DNA of 64,000 bases from SB11 sp965222995 (GTDB lineage: Bacteria; Bacteroidota; Bacteroidia; UBA8524): assembly GCA_965222995.1 (NCBI GenBank), contig OZ244977.1:620001-684000 (forward strand), written 5' to 3'. Position numbers and translations under genes: made by a program. The first letter of the stretch is position 1, and each line of letters starts with the position of its first letter. Shown here piece by piece: positions 25,347 to 33,423 of this stretch. Under the pieces are notes generated by a model. The model was given only the letters and a program-made list of their open reading frames with translations, made no database searches and was not told the DNA's origin.

Positions 25347-26600
25347 ATGCTTCAGAGGGTATTGAATTCATCATTCCTGATAAATGTTTTAAGTAACAAA
25401 TCTTTATTGGTAAAAAAGATAAGTTATTTCACCCTAGCAATTGTTGGACTTCAGCTGATAATGGGTGTTTTTTTAGATTACCCAAATATGGTTTTTGGGT
25501 TTATACTTCTTATAGCACTTTGCCAAGTTATCATTCTTTGGCTGATAAAAGCCAAGCAGGAAACAGCTGCAAAAATTGCTTTTTTAAGCAGTTCATACAC
25601 GTTCATTTTTTTCTTGACACCCATCTTTGGATATGAATATAATACACACTTATTCCTAGTGCCGGGTGTAGGGATGGCTCTTATTTTCTTTGATAAAGAA
25701 ATAGGAAAAAAGAAATGGTTTTTTGTTTTACTGGGGTTGCCAATGTGGCTAGCGATAGAAGTTTGGGCAAGGCATTTACCTGTTGTAGTATCAGTTTCTA
25801 TTGAGCAAGCAGAACTAATGGGACAAATAAATATTGGGCTTACTATTATAACTTCAATTTTTATGTTCTATGTATTTACAAGTAGGCTAAATGAACAGCT
25901 TAAAACTATTGAAGAAGAAAAGCAAAATGCAGAAAACTCCATAAAAAGACTTACCCAATTCAATAACCTGTTAACACACGATTTAAAGTCGCCACTAGCC
26001 AATATTATTGACATAGTGAACTTAGTTGATAGAGATGACTTGAGTGATGAGAATAAAGAATTGTTTACTCTTTTAGATGATAAGGCAAAAGGAGCTCACA
26101 GGTTGGTACAAGGTATCACGAGCTACTTTAGAGAAACCCAAAAAGAGCCTCCACAATGGGTAGATACAAATAAACTAATTGATGGGATTTTAGATTTACT
26201 AACTATTCCACCTCATTTTAATATTAGTGTAGGTGAGTTACCTCAAATATTTTTATCTCAAATAGTGATTAGGCAGTTGTCCCAAAATCTTATTACCAAC
26301 GCCATGAAGTATAATGACAAAGAACAGGGTGAACTTAATATATTTTTTAGTGAAGAAGATAAAATAGGGAAGCTATGTTTTAAAGATAATGGAGTTGGAA
26401 TGACCAAAGAACAGCAGAAAAATGCTTTTGAGTTGTTTACACTTTTCCATAAAATGGCTCAGGAAAAAAGTTCGGGAATGGGTTTGGCTATTGCCAAAGA
26501 GCTTGTAGAAAACAATGGGGGTTATATTGAGGTAACTTCAAAATTGGGTGAAGGCAGCCAGTTTAACTTATGTTTTCCTAAAACAAAGTTTAAAAAATAA
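25347..26600 (+). CDS. Membrane sensor histidine kinase
   Basis: 417 residues. About six hydrophobic helices occupy 25-180, without a recognised sensor domain. A coiled coil (about 180-205) leads to the dimerisation helix with phospho-acceptor His211 in LLTHDLKSPLANI. The ATPase part has the N box RQLSQNLITNAMKYND, G1 DNGVGMTK and G2 GMGLAIAKELVENNGG. No response regulator is adjacent, so it is an orphan kinase. A -7 box TATATTTG lies at 25311-25318. Signal unknown. Confidence 0.92.
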   Translation: MLQRVLNSSFLINVLSNKSLLVKKISYFTLAIVGLQLIMGVFLDYPNMVFGFILLIALCQVIILWLIKAKQETAAKIAFLSSSYTFIFFLTPIFGYEYNTHLFLVPGVGMALIFFDKEIGKKKWFFVLLGLPMWLAIEVWARHLPVVVSVSIEQAELMGQINIGLTIITSIFMFYVFTSRLNEQLKTIEEEKQNAENSIKRLTQFNNLLTHDLKSPLANIIDIVNLVDRDDLSDENKELFTLLDDKAKGAHRLVQGITSYFRETQKEPPQWVDTNKLIDGILDLLTIPPHFNISVGELPQIFLSQIVIRQLSQNLITNAMKYNDKEQGELNIFFSEEDKIGKLCFKDNGVGMTKEQQKNAFELFTLFHKMAQEKSSGMGLAIAKELVENNGGYIEVTSKLGEGSQFNLCFPKTKFKK

Positions 26601-26602
26601 GA

Positions 26603-27406
26603 TTATTTAAACGGTGAGTCTTTTTCTTTGGCTACGCTGTTGTATACCATACCATCCATAAAAGAGGGGAAGAAGCGATTTAACCATACGGTTAGCTTAC
26701 CTAAGCTTGTTAATACTAAGTACTTTTTACGTTTTTTAGTAGCTTTTAAAATATGGTTGGCTACTTCTTGGGCACTCATAAGTTTTTTTTCTTCCAAAGG
26801 GCTTTCACCTTGTGCTTGCCCGTCTTTATTTAATCCGGCATTACGGATATTTGAAGCCGTATAACCCGGGCAGGCAATAAGAACATGCAAACCTGTTTTG
26901 TGGTTTTCTATTCGTAAAGATTCTAAAAAACCCTGCATTGCAAATTTTGAAGCTGAATACCCTGTCCTGCCGGGCAATCCCTTAAATCCCGCAATTGAAG
27001 AGACACCCACAACACTACCTTTAGTTTTTAGCAAATGAGGCAAGGCGTATTTGGTGCAATATACTGTGCCCCAAAAGTTAATATCCATCAGACGTTTTAT
27101 AACGTCTAGTTCAGCATCATTAAACAAGGCACGCATGGTAATACCCGCATTGTTTATTAAAACATCAACAGTATCAAAAGCTTTTACAGTTTCGTCAATT
27201 AAATTTTTGCAATGGCTTTCTATACTAACATCGGCCTGTACTACAAGGTGTTGGTTGTTTAGTTTACTGGCAACGGCATTAAGTTTCTCAACATTTCTGG
27301 CAGCAAGTACAACCTTGGCACCTTGTTGGTCTAAAGCATAAACTAAAGCTTCACCAATACCTGATGATGCTCCTGTTACTACTACTACTTTATTGTTAAA
27401 ACTCAA
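26603..27406 (-). CDS. Short-chain dehydrogenase/reductase
   Basis: A 267-residue classical SDR: cofactor loop TGASSGIGEAL (11-21), NNAG (86-89), catalytic Ser137 in GVSSIAG, and Tyr150/Lys154 in GYSASK. The C-terminal ATKKRKKYLVLTSLGKLTVWLNRFFP is like that of membrane-associated SDRs acting on lipids or ketones. Substrate unknown. The frame opens with TTG at 27406 and has no ATG before the Rossmann motif. It lies 13 bp after the peroxiredoxin-like gene, probably in one operon. Confidence 0.92.
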   Translation of the reverse strand: MSFNNKVVVVTGASSGIGEALVYALDQQGAKVVLAARNVEKLNAVASKLNNQHLVVQADVSIESHCKNLIDETVKAFDTVDVLINNAGITMRALFNDAELDVIKRLMDINFWGTVYCTKYALPHLLKTKGSVVGVSSIAGFKGLPGRTGYSASKFAMQGFLESLRIENHKTGLHVLIACPGYTASNIRNAGLNKDGQAQGESPLEEKKLMSAQEVANHILKATKKRKKYLVLTSLGKLTVWLNRFFPSFMDGMVYNSVAKEKDSPFK

Positions 27407-27419
27407 AGTTTATAAATTA

Positions 27420-27986
27420 TTAAGCATATTCAGGCTTGTTACCTTCTTTCCATATAATTGGCTCACCGGCAGTCACGGGAATTTCAGGGAAATCTACTTC
27501 AATACCGTCTAAACAATACTCAATAGCATCTTCAAGATACACTTGAGTTACTAATTCCTCATTTTCCCAATTATCATCTATTGCACCTTTATATACCAGC
27601 TCTCTTTCTGAATTGAATAGGAAAACCTCAGGATTATAGCGCGCACCAAAAGCTTTTGCCACCCTTTGGGTTTCATCATGCAGGTATAAAAAATTGCGTT
27701 CTTTTAATTTGTAGTGGTAGGCAGCTTTTTGCATCATTTCAAAGCTATCTACGGGAGATTGTACTGCATCATTACTATTTATGCCTATAATGGCAAAATT
27801 GTCGTCTTCGTACTTATCAAATAATTTTATAAGGCGATGGCTATAGGCTTGTGAATATTTGTTTTCATTACTTGTGAAAACAATTGCAAGTGCATATTTA
27901 TCCGCAAAATCATCATAGTTGTTTCTCATCTGACCAAACACCCCCGGCAGTTTAAAATTAGGCATCTTATCACCAATCTTTAGCAT
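27420..27986 (-). CDS. Peroxiredoxin-like (Prx_like1) thioredoxin-fold protein lacking active cysteines
   Basis: A 188-residue protein of the family often annotated as 'thioredoxin family protein'. The fold markers remain: MLKIGDKMPNFKLPGVFG, AIIGINSNDAV, DSFEMMQKAA, LYLHDETQRVAKAFGA and NPEVFLFNSE. The family's CNHC redox site is replaced by Ser39-Asn-Glu-Asn42 in VFTSNENKYSQ, and the downstream CTPD by YNPE. The only cysteine is in IEYCLDG, outside the active site, so it cannot act as a normal peroxidase or disulfide reductase. It may bind a partner or be a scaffold. Confidence 0.85.
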   Translation of the reverse strand: MLKIGDKMPNFKLPGVFGQMRNNYDDFADKYALAIVFTSNENKYSQAYSHRLIKLFDKYEDDNFAIIGINSNDAVQSPVDSFEMMQKAAYHYKLKERNFLYLHDETQRVAKAFGARYNPEVFLFNSERELVYKGAIDDNWENEELVTQVYLEDAIEYCLDGIEVDFPEIPVTAGEPIIWKEGNKPEYA

Positions 27987-28067
27987 AGTAGTATTATTTA
28001 ATAATATTTAGACCTTTGCAAATATCTTGTTTTATAGTGTATTAATCCTTTCCCAATTAAAAAAAGA

Positions 28068-29186
28068 ATGCGAATTGTTGAAGTAACAAATAGTGCAACC
28101 CGCAAACAATTTTTACAAGCAGGTAAAGTAATGTATGTAAATGACTCAAATTGGGTATGCCCTCTTGATAATGATATTGAACGGGTTTTTGATCCTGAAA
28201 AGAATCAGTATTTTAATGGAGGTGAGGCTATACGTTGGGTTTTATTTGATGAAAGAAATAAGTTGATTGGAAGGGTAGCAGCTTTTTACACTAAAGATAT
28301 GATAGAAACTGAAGAGAAAATTGGTGGGATGGGTTTTTTTGAGTGTTTTGAGAATGAAGTTGCCGGCAAACTTTTAATGGATACTGCAAAAAGCTGGCTT
28401 CAAGAAAAAGGGTTTGAGGGGATGGATGGGCCTATAAACTTTGGTGAAAGGGATAAATACTGGGGTTTAATGGTTGAGGGTTTCGAGAATCCCAGTTATC
28501 AAGAAAATTATAACCTCAAATACTACAAAACATTTTTTGAAAATTATGGATTTGAGAAGCAGATAGAACAAAGCACCAGTGAACTGGTAAAAGGGGAGTT
28601 TAACTTTGAACGTTTTAATAAGCTGGGCAGCAGGGTTTTAAAAAACACTAAGTATGAGTTTAAACACTTTACTAAGAAAGATTATAAAAAGTTTGCAGTT
28701 GATTTTGCCCATATATATAACTTGGCTTGGCAAAACCACGATGGATTTTCACCATTAACGGTGCAACGGGTAGAGCAACTGATGGAAGACTTTTTACCTA
28801 TAGTGGTAGAAGATATTATTTGGTTTGCCTATGCTGAAGGTGAGCCTGCAGGCTTTTATGTGAATTTGATAGATGTGAACCAGATTTTTAAACGTTTGAA
28901 CGGGAAGTTTGGGTGGTGGCAAAAGCTTAAGTTTTTTTACTACCTAAAAACAAAACCCGTAGATAGAGTTAGGGGGATAGTATATGGCGTAATACCTAAA
29001 TACCATAATACAGGTTTAGATACAGGTATGATTATGAATTTTTATCATGCAATTAACGCTCATAAAAATGTTAAGTATGTAGAAATGGCTTGGATTGGGG
29101 ATTTTAACCCTAAAATGCATAGTTTGCTTCACTCTGTTGGGGCAAAAAAAACCAAGGTACATTATACCTACAGGAAAGAATTTTAA
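28068..29186 (+). CDS. Conserved protein with GNAT-like acyltransferase fold
   Basis: A 372-residue protein. The N-terminal part (1-100, with IRWVLFDERNKLIGRVAAFY and GGMGFFECFEN) and the C-terminal part (about 215-372, with IIWFAYAEGEPAGFYVNL and KYVEMAWIGDFNPKMHSLLHSVGAKK) each resemble half or whole GNAT folds; WIGDFNPKM is a typical acceptor-side segment. The Q/R-x-x-G-x-A acetyl-CoA loop is not clear, so activity is uncertain. Seen in many Bacteroidota as 'hypothetical protein'. Divergent from the peroxiredoxin-like gene. Confidence 0.7.
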   Translation: MRIVEVTNSATRKQFLQAGKVMYVNDSNWVCPLDNDIERVFDPEKNQYFNGGEAIRWVLFDERNKLIGRVAAFYTKDMIETEEKIGGMGFFECFENEVAGKLLMDTAKSWLQEKGFEGMDGPINFGERDKYWGLMVEGFENPSYQENYNLKYYKTFFENYGFEKQIEQSTSELVKGEFNFERFNKLGSRVLKNTKYEFKHFTKKDYKKFAVDFAHIYNLAWQNHDGFSPLTVQRVEQLMEDFLPIVVEDIIWFAYAEGEPAGFYVNLIDVNQIFKRLNGKFGWWQKLKFFYYLKTKPVDRVRGIVYGVIPKYHNTGLDTGMIMNFYHAINAHKNVKYVEMAWIGDFNPKMHSLLHSVGAKKTKVHYTYRKEF

Positions 29187-29214
29187 ATAAATCTTAAAAA
29201 AATAATAGCCTACG

Positions 29215-29244
29215 TTGCATATTTTTTTCAAAAGGCTATCTTTG
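29215..29244 (+). promoter_or_regulatory. tRNA-Lys promoter
   Basis: TTG (29215-29217), 19 bp, TATCTTTG (29237-29244): a full match to the Bacteroidota -33/-7 consensus, 29 bp before the tRNA. Confidence 0.75.
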
Positions 29245-29273
29245 CAGTCCTTTTAAAAAAAGGAATACCATAC

Positions 29274-29346
29274 GACTCCGTAGCTCAGTTGGTAGAGCAA
29301 TACACTTTTAATGTATGGGCCCTGGGTTCGAGTCCCAGCGGGGTCA
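29274..29346 (+). tRNA. tRNA-Lys (anticodon TTT)
   Basis: A complete cloverleaf of 73 bases with discriminator A and no encoded CCA. The acceptor GACTCCG pairs with CGGGGTC (one T-G pair). The D arm is GCTCAGTTGGTAGAGC, the anticodon stem ATACA/TGTAT encloses CTTTTAA with TTT at 29307-29309, and the T arm is CTGGGTTCGAGTCCCAG. Confidence 0.97.
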
Positions 29347-29350
29347 CAAA

Positions 29351-29379
29351 AAAAACCCATGAAAGTCATGGGTTTTTTT
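29351..29379 (+). terminator. Terminator after tRNA-Lys
   Basis: ACCCATGA (29355-29362) pairs with TCATGGGT (29366-29373), three-base loop, then a T run. It starts five bases after the tRNA. Confidence 0.85.
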
Positions 29380-29554
29380 GTTTGCAGTGCGTTTTTAGTT
29401 CTTATTCAGTAAGGCATTAACTTTCTCAAAGCTATCTCAATAATAGCTTGCCTGCTTTTTAAAGATTAACTTCGTTATGCAGTTTCCTTTCTTAGGATAA
29501 ACTATAACTTAACACCTTGGCAGGTATAATGCTTTTTACAGTGTAGTAATATTT

Positions 29555-30010
29555 ATGGGAAAATCACAAGAGACATTCAGCAAAAAAGAAAAAGAGAAAA
29601 AGAGATTGCAGAAGAGAAAGGAAAAGCAAGAAAAAAAAGAAATGCGAAAGGCCGAATCTAATAAAGGAAAAGGCTTAGAAGACATGATGGCGTATATTGA
29701 TGAGAATGGTAATATAACTGATACTCCGCCAGACCCTAAAAAGAAAAAAGAAATAAGAACCGAAGACATTAGCCTAAGTAACACAGGTAGAGATGTTACA
29801 GAAGATGTTGATGAAGTAAGAACAGGTACAGTTACTTTTTTTATTACTGATAAAGGCTATGGTTTTATAAAAGATAACCGTAGCGGTGAAAGTATTTTTG
29901 TGCACGCCAATAACTTAAGCCACCCTGTTAAAGATAACGACAAGGTTACCTTTAAAGTGGAAAAAGGCGAAAAAGGCTTAGTAGCCGTTGAGGTTAACCT
30001 TTTACGCTAA
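29555..30010 (+). CDS. Cold-shock domain protein with charged N-terminal extension
   Basis: A 151-residue protein. Residues 1-40 are almost entirely Lys, Glu, Arg and Gln (KEKEKKRLQKRKEKQEKKE), likely a flexible or coiled RNA-binding arm. Residues about 88-151 form a cold-shock domain with RNP1 KGYGFIKD and RNP2 SIFVHANN. It probably binds single-stranded RNA or DNA; whether cold induces it cannot be told. Longer than CspA (about 70 residues) because of the extension, which is common in Bacteroidota. A terminator follows. Confidence 0.93.
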   Translation: MGKSQETFSKKEKEKKRLQKRKEKQEKKEMRKAESNKGKGLEDMMAYIDENGNITDTPPDPKKKKEIRTEDISLSNTGRDVTEDVDEVRTGTVTFFITDKGYGFIKDNRSGESIFVHANNLSHPVKDNDKVTFKVEKGEKGLVAVEVNLLR

Positions 30011-30021
30011 TTCGTAAACAG

Positions 30022-30055
30022 AAAAAACAGGCTAAATCCCTTCCGCCTGTTTTTT
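30022..30055 (+). terminator. Terminator after the cold-shock gene
   Basis: AAAAAACAGGC (30022-30032) and GCCTGTTTTTT (30045-30055) are perfect arms with a 12-base loop. Confidence 0.85.
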
Positions 30056-30114
30056 GCAATTATTAATCAACTATCACTAATTGATTCCCTGTTTGGTAGT
30101 ACTTGTAAATGGTA

Positions 30115-30372
30115 TTAGGTAATTATTTCATCAACATACCAGCAAACCGCATTGTTACTTTTAGTGGCAGCAGCTAAAAATTCGCTTTGTGTTATTTCCT
30201 GCATTTTATCCGTTATTTCAATGGGCGCCGGCAAACAAGAGATTACATACCGTTTGGGGTCATCCTCATTCATTATAATAAATGTGCTTAACTCTCCATT
30301 CAATACATAGAAAGTAAATATCTCGTCTCCGCTTTCTGTACGCTCCGTTTTTTTATAAAACTGCAATTCCAT
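30115..30372 (-). CDS. Small protein of unknown function
   Basis: An 85-residue acidic protein that I do not recognise. No signal peptide, membrane helix or metal motif is evident; the two Cys (VISCLP, AVCWYV) are isolated. Coding is supported by the ATG, the clean frame and a 200-bp upstream gap shared with the divergent regulator gene at 30574. It could work with that regulator, but nothing in the sequence proves this. Confidence 0.6.
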   Translation of the reverse strand: MELQFYKKTERTESGDEIFTFYVLNGELSTFIIMNEDDPKRYVISCLPAPIEITDKMQEITQSEFLAAATKSNNAVCWYVDEIIT

Positions 30373-30496
30373 AGCTAGTTGGTTTAATTTATTTGAAAAT
30401 TATTTCATTGTAAAAGCACATCAGTTTTTACTAATATTGTTTTTATAATAAACAATTGCATAGTGTTGCAAATACTAACAATTTCCCTAATAGGTA

Positions 30497-30504
30497 TATA
30501 TTTG
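30497..30504 (+). promoter_or_regulatory. -7 box of the helix-turn-helix gene
   Basis: TATATTTG, an exact TAnnTTTG match, 69 bp before the ATG at 30574. No TTG lies at the usual distance upstream. TTGCA (30456-30460) and TGCAA (30467-30471) nearby form a short inverted repeat. Confidence 0.45.
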
Positions 30505-30573
30505 CTTATATGGTTTTCAAAAATGGAAATAATTTTCTGATTTAAGAAATTTATTTGAAAAATATTAAAAAAA

Positions 30574-31014
30574 ATGAGTACTTACGGAACCAGGCTTGGC
30601 ATAATAAAACAAATTTTAGGTTTGGGATATAAAGATTTGGTGGAACGTCTAGACAAAATAACTACTGACAGATCACTAAGAAATTATATTGATAACAAAA
30701 CACAAATGCCGGGTAATATTATTACAATGGTAACAGAAGTGTTTCCTGAAATTGATTCAACTTGGTGGCACACAGGCGAGGGACAAATACTAAAAGGGGC
30801 TAAAGCCGGTTACCAACACAAAAATTTAGAAAGTATGGTAAGCGAGCCTGAAGCTTTGTATAATGCTGCAAAAAAGGGAGAAAATGTAACTATACCCGCT
30901 AGTGAACTTTTTAAAGCACTATTTAAAGATATGACGGAAGTGAACAAGTTATTGCAAAGCCGTTTAGAGTATTATGAAGTTTTTATTAAGAATATTGATA
31001 AGTATAAAATTTAA
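30574..31014 (+). CDS. Helix-turn-helix (XRE-like) DNA-binding protein
   Basis: A 146-residue protein. The first 75 residues resemble Bacteroidota phage-repressor-like regulators: RLGIIKQILGLGYKDLVERL, SLRNYIDNKTQMPGNIITMV and the typical end of the domain, IDSTWWHTGEGQILK. The C-terminal half is charged and helical (SELFKALFKDMTEVNKLLQSRLEYY), likely a dimer or partner segment. No phage genes surround it. Target unknown. Confidence 0.7.
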   Translation: MSTYGTRLGIIKQILGLGYKDLVERLDKITTDRSLRNYIDNKTQMPGNIITMVTEVFPEIDSTWWHTGEGQILKGAKAGYQHKNLESMVSEPEALYNAAKKGENVTIPASELFKALFKDMTEVNKLLQSRLEYYEVFIKNIDKYKI

Positions 31015-31147
31015 CTCAAGCCAAGGTTTTAACATAGGCATAAAATAAACTGTTGCTTTTCTAAAATTATCCTCATTCCGGTGTTGACACTAATACATCG
31101 TCTTAACTTTTAAACTACTTAAAAACTTATATTATTGCCGCAAGTTT

Positions 31148-31552
31148 ATGGTAGTAGAAGTTACTTGTGCAATAATTGAACAACAAGGCAAAATACTTGC
31201 AGTGCAGAGAAGCGAGGAAATGTCTTTGGCTAATAAATGGGAATTTCCCGGTGGAAAAGTAGAGGAAGGAGAAACTTATTGGCAATGCCTATTACGGGAG
31301 ATAAAGGAAGAACTGAATATTGAAGTAGATATTTGGGAACAATTGCCATTTAGTGATGAACATTATGAAGAAAGAACCATACGTTTAATACCATTTGTTT
31401 GCTCAATAAGAGATAGTGGACAAATTGAGTTGGTTGAGCATAACGATTTGGTGTGGCTACCCCCAGGCAAGTTAAATACTCTTGATTGGGCACCTGCAGA
31501 TGTTCAGGTTGTAGAGAATTATTTAAAATACATATCTGTTAAAGTAAAATAA
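31148..31552 (+). CDS. Nudix hydrolase, MutT-like (deoxy)nucleoside triphosphate pyrophosphohydrolase
   Basis: A 134-residue protein with the Nudix box GGKVEEGETYWQCLLREIKE-EL; the usual Gly after EE is replaced (EELNI). The preceding NKWEFPGGK is the MutT-type substrate loop, as in enzymes that clear 8-oxo-dGTP or dCTP analogues. It likely protects the nucleotide pool. Its stop lies 2 bp from that of the propeller gene on the other strand. Confidence 0.92.
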   Translation: MVVEVTCAIIEQQGKILAVQRSEEMSLANKWEFPGGKVEEGETYWQCLLREIKEELNIEVDIWEQLPFSDEHYEERTIRLIPFVCSIRDSGQIELVEHNDLVWLPPGKLNTLDWAPADVQVVENYLKYISVKVK

Positions 31553-31554
31553 CT

Positions 31555-32628
31555 TTACTCTATAATAAGCTTATAGATAGTACCTTGTTTTCCGCATAAG
31601 AAAACAGTATTACCATTTCTTGATTTTTTGGCAGTATTAAGAGGTATTTGGCTAATGGTTTTCCAATCGGCTTTTTCAGCATCAGACATACTTACGTCAG
31701 CACCGTTAGGTCCGCAAGCTAGTACCATGTTTTTGCCATTATAATTAAATAACTCAACACTGCTTCTATACCCGTTTACTTGACTTTTTGGGGTAAAAAA
31801 TTCATCTTCATCTCCATTGTAATAAGCACTAAACCCAATATTAGGTTTAGCATAATCACCACCAACAACCCAAACTATTTCGTTTTTTAAATCTACACAA
31901 AGTGAAAATAAACCTTCTGAAGGTTCTTTAATTTTATAAGGCACCTCATAAGCATCAATATCAAAACCACCTCTTCTCATCCTATCAAAAGCCAGTAACA
32001 TTCCGGCACCTTTATATGAGGAGGTTGCTAAAAAAAGTGTGTCTCCCTCATAAACAAGAGTTCTAAGACAAGTTCCGCTTGCAGCAAAATAGGTTAGGTT
32101 CGCATCTTCAAAATCACTAGCGTCAAATTCTTGTAAGTACCAGTCCTTCCCCTTATTGTTGGTACTTAAGTTATAGGGTTTATTCTCTACCCAATCACCA
32201 ATACAAATACCACTTGTATTATCCCAAAAATCAAATGCATCTAAAAAAATGCGTTTATCTTCACTTCTAAAAGTTTCAGTCCATGTTATTCCCCCATCGG
32301 TTGTTCGTAAAATTAGTGCAGGCGTTCCGGCGGCCATTACAACAACAGTATCTTTACTAAAAGCATGTATATCTCTAAAGTCGCTTTTTTCGTAAGTAAT
32401 AGGGTTTACCCAATCCCATGTTTTGCCACCGTCAATGCTTTTGCCAATGTAACCGTAACTGCCACAAGTCCAAATAGTTTCACTATCAATTACACTCAAA
32501 CCTCTAAGGTTAGTAGGTTTTGACGAGGAAAGCATTTGAAGATTAAAAGATTGGCAATAATTACTTGCAACAAATAATAGCTGAATAGCAACTATTAAGA
32601 GATATTTTACGTATATTTTATTAATCAT
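31555..32628 (-). CDS. Secreted BNR/YCF48-like beta-propeller protein
   Basis: 357 residues from ATG at 32628. The open frame runs on to 32910, but those 94 codons are antisense to the GDSL gene and come before a normal signal peptide (MINKIYVKYLLIVAIQLLFVASNYCQS), so I reject them. Repeats of the sortilin/BNR type are visible: GYIGKSIDGGKTWDWVNP, ALILRTTDGGITWTETF, YNLSTNNKGKDWYLQ. Related proteins help photosystem II assembly in plants, but in Bacteroidota they are exported proteins of unknown role. A -7 box (minus strand, 32651-32644) lies inside the GDSL gene. Confidence 0.83.
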   Translation of the reverse strand: MINKIYVKYLLIVAIQLLFVASNYCQSFNLQMLSSSKPTNLRGLSVIDSETIWTCGSYGYIGKSIDGGKTWDWVNPITYEKSDFRDIHAFSKDTVVVMAAGTPALILRTTDGGITWTETFRSEDKRIFLDAFDFWDNTSGICIGDWVENKPYNLSTNNKGKDWYLQEFDASDFEDANLTYFAASGTCLRTLVYEGDTLFLATSSYKGAGMLLAFDRMRRGGFDIDAYEVPYKIKEPSEGLFSLCVDLKNEIVWVVGGDYAKPNIGFSAYYNGDEDEFFTPKSQVNGYRSSVELFNYNGKNMVLACGPNGADVSMSDAEKADWKTISQIPLNTAKKSRNGNTVFLCGKQGTIYKLIIE

Positions 32629-32629
32629 T

Positions 32630-33355
32630 ATGAATATGTTACACAAACCTATCATTTTTGGTTCACTATTTTTTGTTTCCATAATTTTACTGCTTTCATG
32701 TAAAGGAAGTGAAAGTGTTATGGTAGCACCTAATGATGAAGCAAAATATCCAAAGGCAATAAAGTATTTAGCATTGGGAGACTCATACACAAAAGGTGAA
32801 AGTGTAACAGAAAAGGAAAATTTTCCGCACCAGCTTATTAAAGAATTACAAAAGCAAGGCAAATTTGAAATAGAAAAACTACAAATTATTGCTGAGACAG
32901 GTTGGACCACTACGAACCTACTTTCAGCAATAAATACAACTAGTATTAAAGATACTTTTGATTTGGTAACACTTTTAATCGGGGTTAATAATCAGTTTCA
33001 AAATTTATCAATTGAAGAGTATGAGCAAGAATTTTTACAATTGCTACAAAAAGCTATTGGCTTTGCGGGTAATGATAAATCAAAAGTAGTTGTTCTTAGT
33101 ATTCCTGATTATGGAGCAACACCTTTCGGGCAAACAAAGGCAGCGATAATAGGTAAAGAAATAGACCGCTTTAACGCGGTGAATAAAAATTTAACAACCT
33201 TAGCAGGGGTTGCTTATATAGATGTTACCACAATTTCAAGACAAGGAAGTATAGATGGAACATTAGTGGCTGAAGATGACTTACACCCTTCAGGCAAAAT
33301 GTACAAGCTTTGGGTGGATAAGATGCTACCTGTTGTCCGTAATCAAATGAAATAA
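32630..33355 (+). CDS. SGNH/GDSL hydrolase lipoprotein
   Basis: A 241-residue protein with a lipoprotein signal ending LLLSCK (Cys24). Catalytic Ser52 is in YLALGDSYTKGES (block I), the Asn is in LIGVNNQF (block III), and Asp216-x-x-His219 in EDDLHPSGKMY forms block V, so the esterase machinery is complete. It resembles lysophospholipase/acylhydrolase-type family members; substrate unknown. Its ATG is separated by a single base from the ATG of the divergent propeller gene. ATG at 32636 is an alternative start. Confidence 0.9.
   Translation: MNMLHKPIIFGSLFFVSIILLLSCKGSESVMVAPNDEAKYPKAIKYLALGDSYTKGESVTEKENFPHQLIKELQKQGKFEIEKLQIIAETGWTTTNLLSAINTTSIKDTFDLVTLLIGVNNQFQNLSIEEYEQEFLQLLQKAIGFAGNDKSKVVVLSIPDYGATPFGQTKAAIIGKEIDRFNAVNKNLTTLAGVAYIDVTTISRQGSIDGTLVAEDDLHPSGKMYKLWVDKMLPVVRNQMK
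32644..32651 (-). promoter_or_regulatory. Predicted -7 box of the propeller gene, inside the GDSL coding region
   Basis: On the minus strand TAGGTTTG matches TAnnTTTG and lies 15 bp before the ATG at 32628, the same spacing as at the TonB receptor. It overlaps codons 5-8 of the GDSL gene. Confidence 0.5.
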
Positions 33356-33423
33356 CAATAAGTTAATTTATTTATCTTTCAACGGTAAAAGTTTTAATTT
33401 TAAAAACTTTTTACTCGCATTTA

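Larger units (their letters stand above)
29187..29554. other. Intergenic stretch with tRNA-Lys
   Basis: This 368-bp gap holds the tRNA-Lys promoter (29215-29244), the tRNA (29274-29346) and a terminator (29351-29379). I see nothing further in 29380-29554 apart from AT-rich sequence before the cold-shock gene. Confidence 0.7.

Noticed and set aside
30456..30471. TTGCA-TAGTGT-TGCAA as a third copy of the 5-9 kb operator
   Set aside because: The half sites point the other way (TTGCA first, TGCAA last) and the spacing differs, so it is not the same site.
32629..32910. Upstream extension of the propeller gene (94 extra codons)
   Set aside because: It is wholly antisense to the GDSL gene and lies before a proper signal peptide starting at 32628; also a -7 box lies within it.
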